This document shows positions 34,888-44,216 of a DNA stretch of 64,000 nucleotides, in pieces; the first letter of the stretch is position 1, and each line of letters begins with the position of its first letter. The notes under the pieces were generated by a model, which worked only from the letters and a program-made list of their open reading frames with translations, was not told where the DNA came from and searched no databases. A program made the translations under genes and the position numbers. Source of the DNA: Solidesulfovibrio carbinoliphilus subsp. oakridgensis (GTDB taxonomy: Bacteria; Desulfobacterota; Desulfovibrionia; Desulfovibrionales; Desulfovibrionaceae); assembly GCF_000177215.2 (NCBI RefSeq), contig NZ_CM001368.1:1054001-1118000 (forward strand), read 5' to 3'.

Positions 34888-36342
34888 TTATCGTTGCAGG
34901 GGTCCGGGGGGATCATCCCCCCGGCGGGACGCGGGGCGGAGCCCCGCATCTTGTCCGTAGAGCCGCATGACCGCCTGGCCGGGGAGGTTGGCGACGCCGT
35001 GGTGGGTGAGTTGGACCGGACTGGTGTCGCGGCTGCGGAAGGTGACCATGAAATCCCCGGCCCGGGTCAGGATGGAAATGACGGTGGTGCGGCTGTCGAG
35101 CTCCTGGTGGGTCAGGCTGGCCCGGCGGTGGAAGTCCGCCACGCCCATGGCCTCGAAGCCGAGGTTGAAGGTGTATTCGCCCGGGGCCAGGTCGAGCTTG
35201 ACGTCAAAGCGCACCCGGAGGCTCGATCCGGCCGGCACGGCGGTCGGGTGGTCGCAGTCGAATTGCAGGGTGTTCTTGCCAAATACGATGACGCGCTTGT
35301 CGTTGACGAGTTCGACCCCGGCCACGGCCACCTCGATGTCGTGGGCAACGGCGTAGCGGCAGAAAATGGAGACGGTTTCGCCCTGCTCGAAGGCCCGGCA
35401 GGCCTGGCCCGAGGCGTCGCACACGGCCACATGGGTGCAGGCCGCCCAGTCGTTGGCGGCCACGGCAACGGCCGAGAGGTCGAGAAAGGCGTCGACAGCC
35501 GGCCAGAAGCCCTCGGCCGCGTCCTCGGACGGCAAATCCAGGCCCGGGGCCGCCTCGCCCGGGGCCTTTGGCGCAAAGCCGCTGTCGCCGACCATGTAGC
35601 GCTTGACGGCCGCGGCCGCGTCGCCAAGGAAGGCGACCTTGCCCCGTTCGATCAAAAGGGCACGGTGGCAGAACTGGGCCACGTCGTTCATGGCGTGGGA
35701 AACGAGGACCACCACCGTGCCGCGCGAAAGCAGCCCGTCCAGGCGCTGGTAGCACTTCTGGCGGAAAAAGACGTCCCCGACGGCCAGCGCCTCGTCGATG
35801 ATGAGCACGTCCGGTTCCAGGCTCGTGGTCACGGCAAAGGCCAGGCGCAGGAACATGCCGCTCGAATAGGTCTTGACCGGCTGGTCGAAGTGCGGCCCGA
35901 TGTCGGCAAAGGCCGCGATGTCGTCCATCTTGGCTTCCACCGTGGCCCGGGGGATGCCGAGGACGGCGGCGTTGACGTAGACGTTTTGCCGGCCCGTGAA
36001 TTCCGGCTTGAAGCCCGAGCCGAGTTCAAGAAGCGCGGTCGTGCGCTCGGGCAGGACCACCTCGCCGCCGGTCGGCTCCAGGACCCCGGCCAGGATCTGC
36101 AGAAGCGTCGATTTCCCGGCCCCGTTCTTGCCAATGATGCCGAAAGCCTCGCCGGGCATGACCGTAAAGGAAATGTCGCGCAGGGCCCAGTGTTCCCGGT
36201 AAAGCGGTTTGCCGCCGGGCAACAGGAGCTGGCGCAGCCGGTCCTGGGGCCGGTTGTAAAGCTCGTACATCTTGGAGACGCCCCGGGCGCAAATGACCGG
36301 AGCGGCCATGGGGGGGGCGGCGACGTCAGACGGCATCGGCAA
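34888..36342 (-). CDS. wzt: Polysaccharide ABC exporter ATPase Wzt with cargo-binding domain
   Basis: The 484-residue protein has an N-terminal ABC ATPase of the O-antigen/teichoic acid type (Walker A GKNGAGKSTLL, signature YSSGMFLRLAF, Walker B DVLIIDEALAVGD). It also has a C-terminal beta-sandwich domain (about residues 260-450). In E. coli O8/O9a this domain recognises the modified end of the polymer before export. The last residues (about RPASRRGDDPPGPLQR) are encoded by a GC-rich palindromic repeat, so the original stop was probably lost and the tail added. It overlaps the wzm gene by 17 bases. Confidence 0.94.
   Translation of the reverse strand: MPMPSDVAAPPMAAPVICARGVSKMYELYNRPQDRLRQLLLPGGKPLYREHWALRDISFTVMPGEAFGIIGKNGAGKSTLLQILAGVLEPTGGEVVLPERTTALLELGSGFKPEFTGRQNVYVNAAVLGIPRATVEAKMDDIAAFADIGPHFDQPVKTYSSGMFLRLAFAVTTSLEPDVLIIDEALAVGDVFFRQKCYQRLDGLLSRGTVVVLVSHAMNDVAQFCHRALLIERGKVAFLGDAAAAVKRYMVGDSGFAPKAPGEAAPGLDLPSEDAAEGFWPAVDAFLDLSAVAVAANDWAACTHVAVCDASGQACRAFEQGETVSIFCRYAVAHDIEVAVAGVELVNDKRVIVFGKNTLQFDCDHPTAVPAGSSLRVRFDVKLDLAPGEYTFNLGFEAMGVADFHRRASLTHQELDSRTTVISILTRAGDFMVTFRSRDTSPVQLTHHGVANLPGQAVMRLYGQDAGLRPASRRGDDPPGPLQR
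34904..34947. repeat. GC-rich palindromic element, copy 2 (inside the end of wzt)
   Basis: Two hairpins occur in tandem: CCGGGGGGA/TCCCCCCGG (34904-34924, loop TCA) and GCGGGGC/GCCCCGC (34931-34947, loop GGA). Copies of this type are widespread in GC-rich bacteria. Here it supplies the last codons of wzt. Confidence 0.7.
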
Positions 36343-37207
36343 AAAGCCTCTTGGCGCTGGCGAAAAAGGTGTAGCCGGCCAGCATGACCACGGCCGAGGC
36401 CACAGTGACCCAGGCCAGGGCGGCCCAGTCGGGCGTCTGGCCCCAGATGATGGTGCGGCGCAGGTGGTCGACCACGGGATGGAGCGGGTTTATGGCCAGG
36501 AGCCGGCGGTAGGGCTCGGGCACGGCGGAAAGGGGATAGAGGATCGGGGTGGCGAAGAAATAGAGCTGCACCGCCACGCCGACGATATTGCCGAGGTCCT
36601 TCAAGAAGACGCCGATCGGGGCCAGAAACCAGCAGACCCCGAGGGTCAACATGCAAAGGGGCACATAAGCCAGGGGCGCGAAGACCACGGTCCAGGACAG
36701 GGACCCCGTGGTCAAAAGGACGCCAAGGGCCACCAGGGCCAGGCTGACCAGCGATTCCAGGGCCCCGGCGCACAGGATGCCGACCGGCAGGATCTCCAGG
36801 GGAAAAAGGACTTTTTTGATGAAATTGACGTTTTCCGAGAGCAGCCTCGGCGTGCGGTTGACGCACCCGGCAAAGACCTCGAACACGGCCAGGCCCGTGA
36901 AAAGGATCAGGGCGTAGCCCATGACCCCGCCCTGGCCGCCGCCGGCCCAGGTCGGCTTGAAGACGACGGAGAAAACGAAGGTGTAGACGGCCAGCGTGGC
37001 CAGGGGCGACACCAGCCCCCAGAGAAGCCCGAGCTGGGCCCCGTGGTAGCGGGAAAGAAACTCGATACGGGCAAAGGTGGCCAGGATCTCCCGGCGACGC
37101 CAAAAGTGGCGGGCAAAGGCCACGGGCGAGAGCCCGGCCAGGAGACCGGACCAGAACGATCCGACCCGGGGCCGCCTGACGACCATGACGTGTGGTGATG
37201 CCTGCAT
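36326..37207 (-). CDS. wzm: Polysaccharide ABC exporter permease Wzm
   Basis: The 293-residue ABC-2-type membrane protein has about six hydrophobic helices. An amphipathic N-terminal region (ARIEFLSRYHGAQLGLLW) and the NPLHPVVDHLR segment near the C-terminus are both typical of O-antigen and capsule exporters such as Wzm/KpsM. With Wzt it moves the finished, lipid-linked polymer across the inner membrane. The start is uncertain: ATG at 37207 (used) or at 37186, neither with a strong Shine-Dalgarno. It overlaps wzt by 17 bases and is divergent from the double glycosyltransferase gene. Confidence 0.92.
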   Translation of the reverse strand: MQASPHVMVVRRPRVGSFWSGLLAGLSPVAFARHFWRRREILATFARIEFLSRYHGAQLGLLWGLVSPLATLAVYTFVFSVVFKPTWAGGGQGGVMGYALILFTGLAVFEVFAGCVNRTPRLLSENVNFIKKVLFPLEILPVGILCAGALESLVSLALVALGVLLTTGSLSWTVVFAPLAYVPLCMLTLGVCWFLAPIGVFLKDLGNIVGVAVQLYFFATPILYPLSAVPEPYRRLLAINPLHPVVDHLRRTIIWGQTPDWAALAWVTVASAVVMLAGYTFFASAKRLFADAV

Positions 37208-37319
37208 GGAGCCGGTTGCATATTCGATCGAATTAACGCATGTCAACGCATCCGCCGAAAGGTCCAGCCTCAAACCCGACCGCAACGGCACCGATCGACA
37301 CCCTTTTGGACGCTTTCCC

Positions 37320-39314
37320 ATGCGCATCACCATCGACGCCAGCTCCCTTTCCCATCCCCGGCGCACCGGCATCGGCCGGTGCCTGGAATCGATCCTGCCG
37401 CACCTGGCCGCCCTGGCCCGGGGCCGCGACGCCATCGTGCTGGTCTCGGGCAGTCCCATTGTCAACGCCACAGCCCGGGCCCTGCTCGACCAGGGGCTTG
37501 TCGACGCCGAAACCGTGTGCACGCCCTCGCTCTACGTTTGGCAGCAGGCCGGCATGGCCGGACAGCTCAAAAAGATCGACCCGGCCGTCCACTACGCGCC
37601 GGACGGCCTGCTCCCCATCGGCTTTGTCGGCCGCTCAGTCGGCGTGGTCAACGACATCCTGTGGAAACGCCTGCCCGAGACCCTGCCCTGGCATATCCGG
37701 CTGGTCTTCGCCCTGCGCCAGAAGGCGAGCCTTGGCCGGCTGACCATCCCGCTGACCCTTTCGGAATTCACCCGGCGGGAGCTGATCCGGGCCTACGGGC
37801 CCATGGCCACCCGGGTGCGGCCGACGGAACTTTGCGCGGCGGACCTGTCGCGGTTTCGGCCGCTTGTCCCGGAAGACGCTCCGGCGCTGGAGGCTTTCCG
37901 GTCCCGCCACGGCCTGCCGGAAGGCTATGTCCTGGCGGTCGGCAATCTGATGGCCCACAAGAACCTGGGCGCGGCCGTGCGGGCCGTGGCCAGGCTGGGC
38001 CGGCGGGCGTCGGGCCCGAGGCTGCGGCTGGCCGTCATCGGCCACGGCGACCCGGCGGCCGTGGCCGCGCTCCTCCCCCCGGACGCGGACCCGGCGGATT
38101 TCGTCTGCCTGGGCTACCTTTCCGACGACGATGTGGGTCTGGCCTACCGGGGAGCGGCGGCCTTCGTCTTTCCGTCGCGCTACGAGGGGTTCGGGCTGCC
38201 GCTCCTCGAGGCTATGGCCAGCGGCGTGCCTGTGGCCTACGCCGACGCGGCTTCGCTGCCCGAGGCGGCGGGCCTGGCCGGCCTGCCCTTTCCGGCCGAC
38301 GACGATGCGGCCCTGGCCGATATCCTCACGCGCCTTGCGGCCGACGAAAGGCTCCGCGCCCGCCAGGTCGCCCTTGGCCTCGACCGGGCCAGGGACTTTT
38401 CCTGGGAAGCCTGCGCCGGGAACGTCTACGCGGCCCTGACCGAAGCCTCGGGCACCCCGCCCCTTCGCCTGCCAAAAGTGACCATCGTCACCCCGTCCTA
38501 CAACCAGGCCGGGTACCTGCCCCGGACCTTGGCCAGCGTGGCCGGCCAGAAAGGCGTGGCCGTGGAGCACATCGTGCTCGACGGCGGCTCCACCGACGGC
38601 ACGACCGAGGTCCTGCGGGAGTGGGACGACAGGCTGGCCTTCTGGCGTTCGGCCCCGGACGCGGGCCAGACGGCCGCCCTGGCCGAAGGCTTTGCCTTGG
38701 CCACGGGCGAGGTTATGGGCTGGCTCAATTCCGACGATTTCCTGTGGGACGAGACGGCCCTGGCCGCCGTGGCCGAGGCCTTTGCCCGGCACCCCGAGGC
38801 GGTCATGGTCACGGGCGACACGGTCCTGACCGACGCCGACGGCCAGCCGGTCATGATCGACATGGTGCTGGCTCCCTCGGCCCGGCAGATGCGCCACACC
38901 ATGGCCGTGCCCCAGCAGTCGACCTTTTTCCGGCGCTCGGCCTATCTCGATGCCGGCGGCATGGACCCGTCGTTCGCCTACTGCATGGACTTCGATCTCT
39001 TCGAGCGCCTGAGCCGCCACGGCGCGATCGTGCGCATCCCCAAGGTCCTGGCCGCCTTTCGCCTCCATCCGGCCGCCAAGACCGCCACCTGGCAGGCGGT
39101 CTTTCGCACCGACGTCCTGGCCTGCCAGCACCGCCACGGCCAGGGGCTCTTCCACGAACTGGCCATCAAGCTCGTGACCCTGGAGGTCCGCCTCGGCTCC
39201 GTCCTGGCCCAACTCGGAGCCCTGCTCAAAGGCCGCCGGCTCCCCACCCAGATCAATGCCCGGATCGAACCGCTTCGGGCCTATGCCCGCAAAAAGCACG
39301 GCCTGGCCGGTTGA
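37320..39314 (+). CDS. Double glycosyltransferase (family 4 fused to family 2)
   Basis: The 664-residue protein joins a GT-B family 4 enzyme (residues 1-380; IDASSLSHPRRTGIGRCL, FVFPSRYEGFGLPLLEAM) to a GT-A family 2 enzyme (from about 385; VTIVTPSYNQAGYLPRTL, LDGGSTDGT, WLNSDD). Two active sites in one chain suggest two successive or alternating additions, as in bifunctional chain-extending enzymes. The stop is one base from the next gene's start, so the two are coupled. Polymerising activity is inferred from architecture only. Confidence 0.9.
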   Translation: MRITIDASSLSHPRRTGIGRCLESILPHLAALARGRDAIVLVSGSPIVNATARALLDQGLVDAETVCTPSLYVWQQAGMAGQLKKIDPAVHYAPDGLLPIGFVGRSVGVVNDILWKRLPETLPWHIRLVFALRQKASLGRLTIPLTLSEFTRRELIRAYGPMATRVRPTELCAADLSRFRPLVPEDAPALEAFRSRHGLPEGYVLAVGNLMAHKNLGAAVRAVARLGRRASGPRLRLAVIGHGDPAAVAALLPPDADPADFVCLGYLSDDDVGLAYRGAAAFVFPSRYEGFGLPLLEAMASGVPVAYADAASLPEAAGLAGLPFPADDDAALADILTRLAADERLRARQVALGLDRARDFSWEACAGNVYAALTEASGTPPLRLPKVTIVTPSYNQAGYLPRTLASVAGQKGVAVEHIVLDGGSTDGTTEVLREWDDRLAFWRSAPDAGQTAALAEGFALATGEVMGWLNSDDFLWDETALAAVAEAFARHPEAVMVTGDTVLTDADGQPVMIDMVLAPSARQMRHTMAVPQQSTFFRRSAYLDAGGMDPSFAYCMDFDLFERLSRHGAIVRIPKVLAAFRLHPAAKTATWQAVFRTDVLACQHRHGQGLFHELAIKLVTLEVRLGSVLAQLGALLKGRRLPTQINARIEPLRAYARKKHGLAG

Positions 39315-39315
39315 C

Positions 39316-40422
39316 ATGCGCATCGCCGTAAGCGCCCGCACCCTCGATTACCCCTCCGGCGGCCCCAAAGAATATCTGATCGGGCTGGTCAACGCCTTGC
39401 TTACCATCGGCGGCCATGAACTGGTCCTCTACTATTCCCGGGCCGACCACCTGGGCACCTTTCCGGGGGCCACGGAAAACGTGCTTCCCGTTCGCAACCG
39501 GCTCCTCTTCGACTGGCTGGCCCTGCCCCTGGCCCTTCGCCGGGCGCGGCCGGACGTGGCCTTTTTCCCGTCGTCCAACATGCCGCCCGGCATTCCCTGC
39601 CCGGCCGTGGTGGCCATGCTCGACCTCGGCTATTTCCACCCCACCCTTCGCATGTATAAAACAGCCGACACCTGCTACATGCGCCGGGCCATCCGCTACA
39701 GCGCCCGGCGGGCCGAGCGGATCGTGGCCATCTCCGAGCACACCCGGCGCGACGTCCTGCGCCTGACCCGGGCCCGGCCCGAAAACGTGTCCGTCACCCC
39801 GCTTTCCTGCGACCCGATCTACAAGCGCCCGGTTTCCCCGGACGCGGTGGCCTCCTTTCGCCGCGACCACCGTCTCAGCCGGGACTTCATCCTCTACGCC
39901 GGCAACATCTCGCCGCGAAAAAACCTGTCCGTGCTCCTGGCCGCCTTTGCCAAGGTGCGGGGCGCCCTCGATTGCGACCTGGCCGTGACCGGCGGCCTGG
40001 CCTGGAACCAGGATTTCGAAGCCGACGTGGCCCGGCTCGGGCTTGCCGGCCGGGTCAGGCGGCTTGGACACATTGCCCGCGACGACATGCCGCTGCTCTA
40101 CCGGGCCGCCTCGGCCCTGGCCTTTCCGTCGCGCTTCGAAGGCTTCGGCCTGCCGGTCCTGGAGGCGCAGGCCTGCGGCACGCCGGTCGTCTGCGCCGAC
40201 GCCACCTCGCTCCCCGAAGCGGCCGGGAAGGGTGCCCTGCTCGTCGATCCGACCGATACCGAGGCCTGGGCCGCGGCCCTTGCCCGGGTCACCACGGACA
40301 CGGCCCTTCGTCGAACCCTCATTGCCGCCGGCCGGGCCAACGAGGCCCATTTCACCTGGGAAAAGACCGCCCGCCTGACGCTTGCCGCCCTGGAAGCCGC
40401 CGCCGGGGCCCCCGGCCGTTGA
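39316..40422 (+). CDS. Glycosyltransferase family 4
   Basis: The 368-residue GT-B enzyme begins MRIAVSARTLDYPSGG and shows the family 4 C-terminal features ILYAGNISPRKNLSVLL and FPSRFEGFGLPVLEAQ. It is probably mannosyl- or rhamnosyl-transferring, given the gmd genes nearby, though this is inferred. TGACATG joins it to the upstream double enzyme, and an AT-rich region follows it. It closes the plus-strand half of the polysaccharide locus. Confidence 0.9.
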   Translation: MRIAVSARTLDYPSGGPKEYLIGLVNALLTIGGHELVLYYSRADHLGTFPGATENVLPVRNRLLFDWLALPLALRRARPDVAFFPSSNMPPGIPCPAVVAMLDLGYFHPTLRMYKTADTCYMRRAIRYSARRAERIVAISEHTRRDVLRLTRARPENVSVTPLSCDPIYKRPVSPDAVASFRRDHRLSRDFILYAGNISPRKNLSVLLAAFAKVRGALDCDLAVTGGLAWNQDFEADVARLGLAGRVRRLGHIARDDMPLLYRAASALAFPSRFEGFGLPVLEAQACGTPVVCADATSLPEAAGKGALLVDPTDTEAWAAALARVTTDTALRRTLIAAGRANEAHFTWEKTARLTLAALEAAAGAPGR

Positions 40423-40475
40423 CCCCTCCCCTGCCGTCTCCCGCCCTTTGTCCGCGTTTCTCCCTGGGCCAGGGA

Positions 40476-40504
40476 TTGCGGTCCTTTTTGATTCACGGTA
40501 TGAA
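40476..40504 (+). promoter_or_regulatory. Candidate promoter for the CoA-disulfide-reductase-like gene
   Basis: TTGCGG (40476-40481) and TATGAA (40499-40504) are 17 bases apart, within an unusually AT-rich patch (TATGAATTATAT), about 80 bases before the gene. Confidence 0.35.
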
Positions 40505-40586
40505 TTATATCGGAATACGCACACACTCCCACGGCCGCCCAGGCGGCCTATTCGGTTCTTGAAACACCAGGACGGAGGGAACATCC

Positions 40587-42284
40587 ATGACCAGGAAGCA
40601 CATCGTCGTCATCGGCGGCACGGCCGCCGGACCCAAGGCCGCCTCCCGGGCCAAACGGCTCGATCCCGAGGCCGAAGTCACGCTCTTGCAAAAGGCCCCG
40701 GAACTGTCCATGGCCTCCTGCGGCTATCCGTATTTCGTGGCCGGTTCGGTGGCCGACCGCAGCGCCTTGCTGGCCACTCCGGCCGGCGTGGTCCGCGATC
40801 CGGCCTTTTTCGCCGGGGCCAAGGGCATCGCGGCCCTGGTCGGCACCGAAGCCACAGCCATCGACCGGCAGGCCAAAACCGTGTCGTGGCAGCGCCCGGC
40901 CACCGGGGAAACCGGCCACCTGCCCTATGACAAGCTGATCCTGGCCACCGGCTCCGTTCCCAAGGTGCCGCCCATTCCGGGCCGGGAACTGGCCGGCGTG
41001 GCCACCCTGTCGAGCCTGGCCGACGCCGACGGGCTTCGCGCCCTGGCCGGCACCCACAAGGGTGGCAAGGCCGTCATCGTCGGCGGCGGGCTGATCGGCA
41101 TGGAGACCTGCGAGGCCCTCGTCGCCGCCGGCCTGGACGTGACGGTGGTCGAGGCCCTGCCGGGAATCCTCATGGGCTTTCTGGATCCGGAGCTGGCCCT
41201 CTTGGTCGAAAACCACGCCAAATCCAAGGGCGCGGCCATCCTGACCGGCGTCGGCATCGCGGCCATCCTTGGCACGGACGGCAAGGTGACCGGCGTCCGT
41301 CTGGCCGACGGCCGGGAACTGCCATGCTCGCTGGTGGTCCTCTCCATCGGCGTGGCCCCCAACGTGGCCCTGGCCAAGGCCGCCGGGCTGGAGCTTGGAC
41401 CCACCGGCGCCGTCGCCACCGACGCCCACATGCGCACCTCCGATCCGGACATCTACGCGGTCGGGGACTGCGTGGAGGTGAAAAACCGGCTGACCGGCCG
41501 GCCCATGCTCGCGCCGTTCGGCGACCTGGCCAACCTGGAAGGACGGGTGGCCGGCGAGAACGCGGTCCTTGGCGACACGGCCACTTTTCCCGGCAGCATC
41601 GGCAGCGGCATCTGCAAGGTCTTCGATTTCGCCGCCGCGGCTACGGGCCTGTCCGAACGCCGGGCCCGGGAGGCCGGGTTCGACGTGGTGACGGCCGTAA
41701 ACGCCGGGCCGGACAGGCCCGGGTTCATGGGGGCCAAGCCCCTGGTCTCCAAGCTCATCGCCGAGGCCACGACCGGCCGCATCCTGGGGTTTGCCTGTGT
41801 GGGCCCGGGCAACGTCAACCGGCAGGCGGCCGAGATGGCCATGGCCATCCTCGGGGACCTCACCATCGACGATGTGGCCACGGCCGACCTGCCCTACGCC
41901 CCGCCCTATTCCCTGGCCGTGGACCACGCCATCGCCACGGCCCACGTCCTGCAGAACAAGCTGCGCGGGCTCATGCGCGGCGCTTCGAGCCTGGCGGTCA
42001 AGGAGCGCCTGGACGCCGGGGAAACGCCGTTTCTGCTCGATGTGCGCGGACCCAAGGAGTTCGAGGAAATGCGGCTTGGGCTCGGGGAGACGCTCATTCC
42101 GCTTGGGCAGCTCAGAAAGCGCCTGGGCGACCTGCCGGCCGACAAGAGCGCGCCCATCGTCGCCTACTGCAAGGTCTCTATGCGCGGCTACGAGGCCCAG
42201 CGCGTGCTGGAAGCCCACGGCTACGACAACGTGACGGTCCTGGAAGGCGGCCTGGCCGCCTGGCCGTTCGGGCTGGAGAAGTAA
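40587..42284 (+). CDS. CoA-disulfide-reductase-like flavoprotein with rhodanese tail
   Basis: The 565-residue protein is a pyridine nucleotide-disulfide oxidoreductase: FAD site VIGGTAAGPKAA, redox cysteine in MASCGYPYFVAG (the CoADR type, single cysteine), and NAD site VIVGGGLIGMETCEAL. A C-terminal rhodanese domain (from about residue 470) has active-site loop YCKVSMRGY. Proteins of this layout reduce CoA disulfide, CoA persulfide or polysulfide, fitting sulfur handling in a sulfate reducer. Final rhodanese residues differ from the classic CRSGxR loop. Length is normal and it seems to be a single gene. Confidence 0.9.
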   Translation: MTRKHIVVIGGTAAGPKAASRAKRLDPEAEVTLLQKAPELSMASCGYPYFVAGSVADRSALLATPAGVVRDPAFFAGAKGIAALVGTEATAIDRQAKTVSWQRPATGETGHLPYDKLILATGSVPKVPPIPGRELAGVATLSSLADADGLRALAGTHKGGKAVIVGGGLIGMETCEALVAAGLDVTVVEALPGILMGFLDPELALLVENHAKSKGAAILTGVGIAAILGTDGKVTGVRLADGRELPCSLVVLSIGVAPNVALAKAAGLELGPTGAVATDAHMRTSDPDIYAVGDCVEVKNRLTGRPMLAPFGDLANLEGRVAGENAVLGDTATFPGSIGSGICKVFDFAAAATGLSERRAREAGFDVVTAVNAGPDRPGFMGAKPLVSKLIAEATTGRILGFACVGPGNVNRQAAEMAMAILGDLTIDDVATADLPYAPPYSLAVDHAIATAHVLQNKLRGLMRGASSLAVKERLDAGETPFLLDVRGPKEFEEMRLGLGETLIPLGQLRKRLGDLPADKSAPIVAYCKVSMRGYEAQRVLEAHGYDNVTVLEGGLAAWPFGLEK

Positions 42285-42431
42285 GGGGTCACGGCGCGGC
42301 CCCGGGCGGGACAATGCCCGCCGCCGCAAACGGGTGCTGGTCAAGATCATCGGCGAATAGTTTCCCCTGCCGGGGAGGACAGCGCTTTCATACCGCCGAC
42401 CCGGCACCCAATCTCCCCCCTTCCAGGGGGT

Positions 42432-42458
42432 CCGGGGGGGCTGGAAAATCCCCCCCGG
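42432..42458. repeat. GC-rich palindromic element, copy 3
   Basis: CCGGGGGGG and CCCCCCCGG pair over 9 bp around a 9-base loop, just past the decarboxylase stop. It could end transcription from both converging genes. Confidence 0.55.
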
Positions 42459-42479
42459 CCGCCGGAGGCATCTTTTTCT

Positions 42480-44132
42480 TTATTTATTCCCGTACAGCGT
42501 CTTGATCGATTCGCCGAGCTTCTGGGCCAGGGGCGAGGCGGCCATCCTGTCCATGACCACTTCCACGTAGGCGCCGGTGCCGCAGGACTCGGCCTTGGAG
42601 AGCGCCTCTTCCAGTTCGCGGTTGGTGGTGACCTTGGCCGTGTACCAGTCGGGCATGCCGAAGGCGGCCGGCAGTTGCGTGTAGTTCCAGGGGGCCAGGT
42701 CGTTGTACGAACTCATGGGGTCCTTGCACAGGAGCCGCTCGATCAGATAGCCGTCGTTGTTGAGGCAAAAGACGATAGGTTTGAGGCCGTAGCGCCCGAA
42801 CTGGCCAAGCTCCTGGACGGTCATCTGGTGGGAGCCCTCTCCGGTGAAAAGGAGCGTGCGCCGGTCGGGCGCGGCCATGGCCGCGCCAAAGGCGGCCGGC
42901 GTGGCCCAGCCGATGGCCCCCCACAGGGTCTGGTTGAAAAATTCCGCACCCGCCGGCATCCGGGCGAACCCGAGGCCCATGGAGACCGTGCCGGTCTCGG
43001 CCACGACGATGTCGCCCTCGCGCAAGAACTTTTCCCAACGCGGATAGAGGTAGTCCGGGGTGATGGCCTCGTCCGGTCCGCCCTTGGGCTCGCCAAGGCC
43101 CTTGGGACGGGGAACGGCGCCCCCGGGTTTGGGCGAAAGGACGCGGGCCAGGCCCGTCAGCACGTCGCGCATCTCGACCTCGCGGAAAGTGGCGTGGCCG
43201 ACCCGCACCTCGTGCTGCATGACCGCGACCATCCGCCTGGAATCGATCTTGGCGGTAAAGGCGCCGGTGTTGAAATCGCTCCAGAGCGCCCCGAGGTTCA
43301 GCACACAGTCGCACCCTTCCACGAAATCGCGGACCTCGGGGTTCATGATCCGGCCGTCGTAGAGGCCGACGTAGCCGGGCAAGGTCTCGTCGAGGGCGGT
43401 CTTGTCCATGAACATGGTGGCAAAGGGCAGCCCCGTGCGGGCAAGCAGGTCCGTGGCCAGGGGCCGCAACCCGAGCCGGGCGATGAGGTAGCCGGCCAGG
43501 ACCACGGCCGAACCGGCGGCATCGACCTTTTCGGCAATGGCCTCGATGGCCGCGGCCAGGATTTCGGGATCGCTCTGGGGCGCCTCGGGGACGCAGACCG
43601 GTTCCCCGGCCAGGGGCGCGTCGGCGTGGTCCTGGGGAATGGCCAGGTAGACGGGCCTGTTGCGCGTGAGCGCCGCTTCGAGGACGCGCTCGATCTGGCA
43701 GGCCGCGTTTTCGGCCGTCAAGACGGCGCTCGCCGCCACCACCGGCTTGGTCATGTCGGCGTAGGCGTCGAACTCGCCGGTGCCAAGGGTATGGTGCACG
43801 ATCCGCCTGGCCCGCTGGGTGGAAACGCCCGGCATGCCGACCAGATGGATGACCGGCAGGTGTTCGGTGTAGGCCCCGGCCACGCCGCAAAGGGCGGACA
43901 GCTCGCCCACGCCGTAGGTGGTGCAAAGGGCCGCCCGGCCCTTGATCCGGGCGTAGCCGTCGGCGGCGTAGGCGGCATTCAGTTCGTTGCAGCAGCCGAC
44001 CCACCGGATATCCGGATCGTTGTCCACGGCGTCGTTTAGGGCAAAAGAAAAGTCACCGGGCACGCCGAAAACGTCGGTGATGCCGATCTGCTTCAGGCGC
44101 TCCATCAGGCGTTCGAGAACCGTCACGACCAT
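42480..44132 (-). CDS. Pyruvate/indolepyruvate decarboxylase-type TPP enzyme
   Basis: The 550-residue enzyme decarboxylates a 2-oxo acid to an aldehyde with TPP and Mg. Features of the decarboxylase branch are the catalytic Glu in CCNELNAAYAADGYAR (about residue 50), the histidine pair in RRIVHHTLGTG and the TPP motif GEGSHQMTVQEL ending in NNDGY. Pyruvate and indolepyruvate decarboxylases cannot be told apart by eye. If it acts on indolepyruvate it would compete with IorAB. GGAGAGGGGGA precedes the ATG at 44132. No alcohol dehydrogenase is adjacent. Confidence 0.88.
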   Translation of the reverse strand: MVVTVLERLMERLKQIGITDVFGVPGDFSFALNDAVDNDPDIRWVGCCNELNAAYAADGYARIKGRAALCTTYGVGELSALCGVAGAYTEHLPVIHLVGMPGVSTQRARRIVHHTLGTGEFDAYADMTKPVVAASAVLTAENAACQIERVLEAALTRNRPVYLAIPQDHADAPLAGEPVCVPEAPQSDPEILAAAIEAIAEKVDAAGSAVVLAGYLIARLGLRPLATDLLARTGLPFATMFMDKTALDETLPGYVGLYDGRIMNPEVRDFVEGCDCVLNLGALWSDFNTGAFTAKIDSRRMVAVMQHEVRVGHATFREVEMRDVLTGLARVLSPKPGGAVPRPKGLGEPKGGPDEAITPDYLYPRWEKFLREGDIVVAETGTVSMGLGFARMPAGAEFFNQTLWGAIGWATPAAFGAAMAAPDRRTLLFTGEGSHQMTVQELGQFGRYGLKPIVFCLNNDGYLIERLLCKDPMSSYNDLAPWNYTQLPAAFGMPDWYTAKVTTNRELEEALSKAESCGTGAYVEVVMDRMAASPLAQKLGESIKTLYGNK

Positions 44133-44216
44133 GGCTTCCCCCTCTCCCTCTATTTTTCCAGCACAACCAGCAAACCATGATCGGAAAGGCGCGTCAAGAC
44201 AGCGGGATGCGGGATG

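Noticed and set aside
32145-34970. A 941-codon plus-strand frame opposite the methyltransferase-glycosyltransferase
   Set aside because: Composition is that of a shadow frame, with no domain signals; the minus-strand protein is clearly real.
42361-42479. A short frame ending RKRVLVKIIGE before the TAG at 42358
   Set aside because: It has no start codon or ribosome site and is too short; it is more likely chance than a gene remnant.
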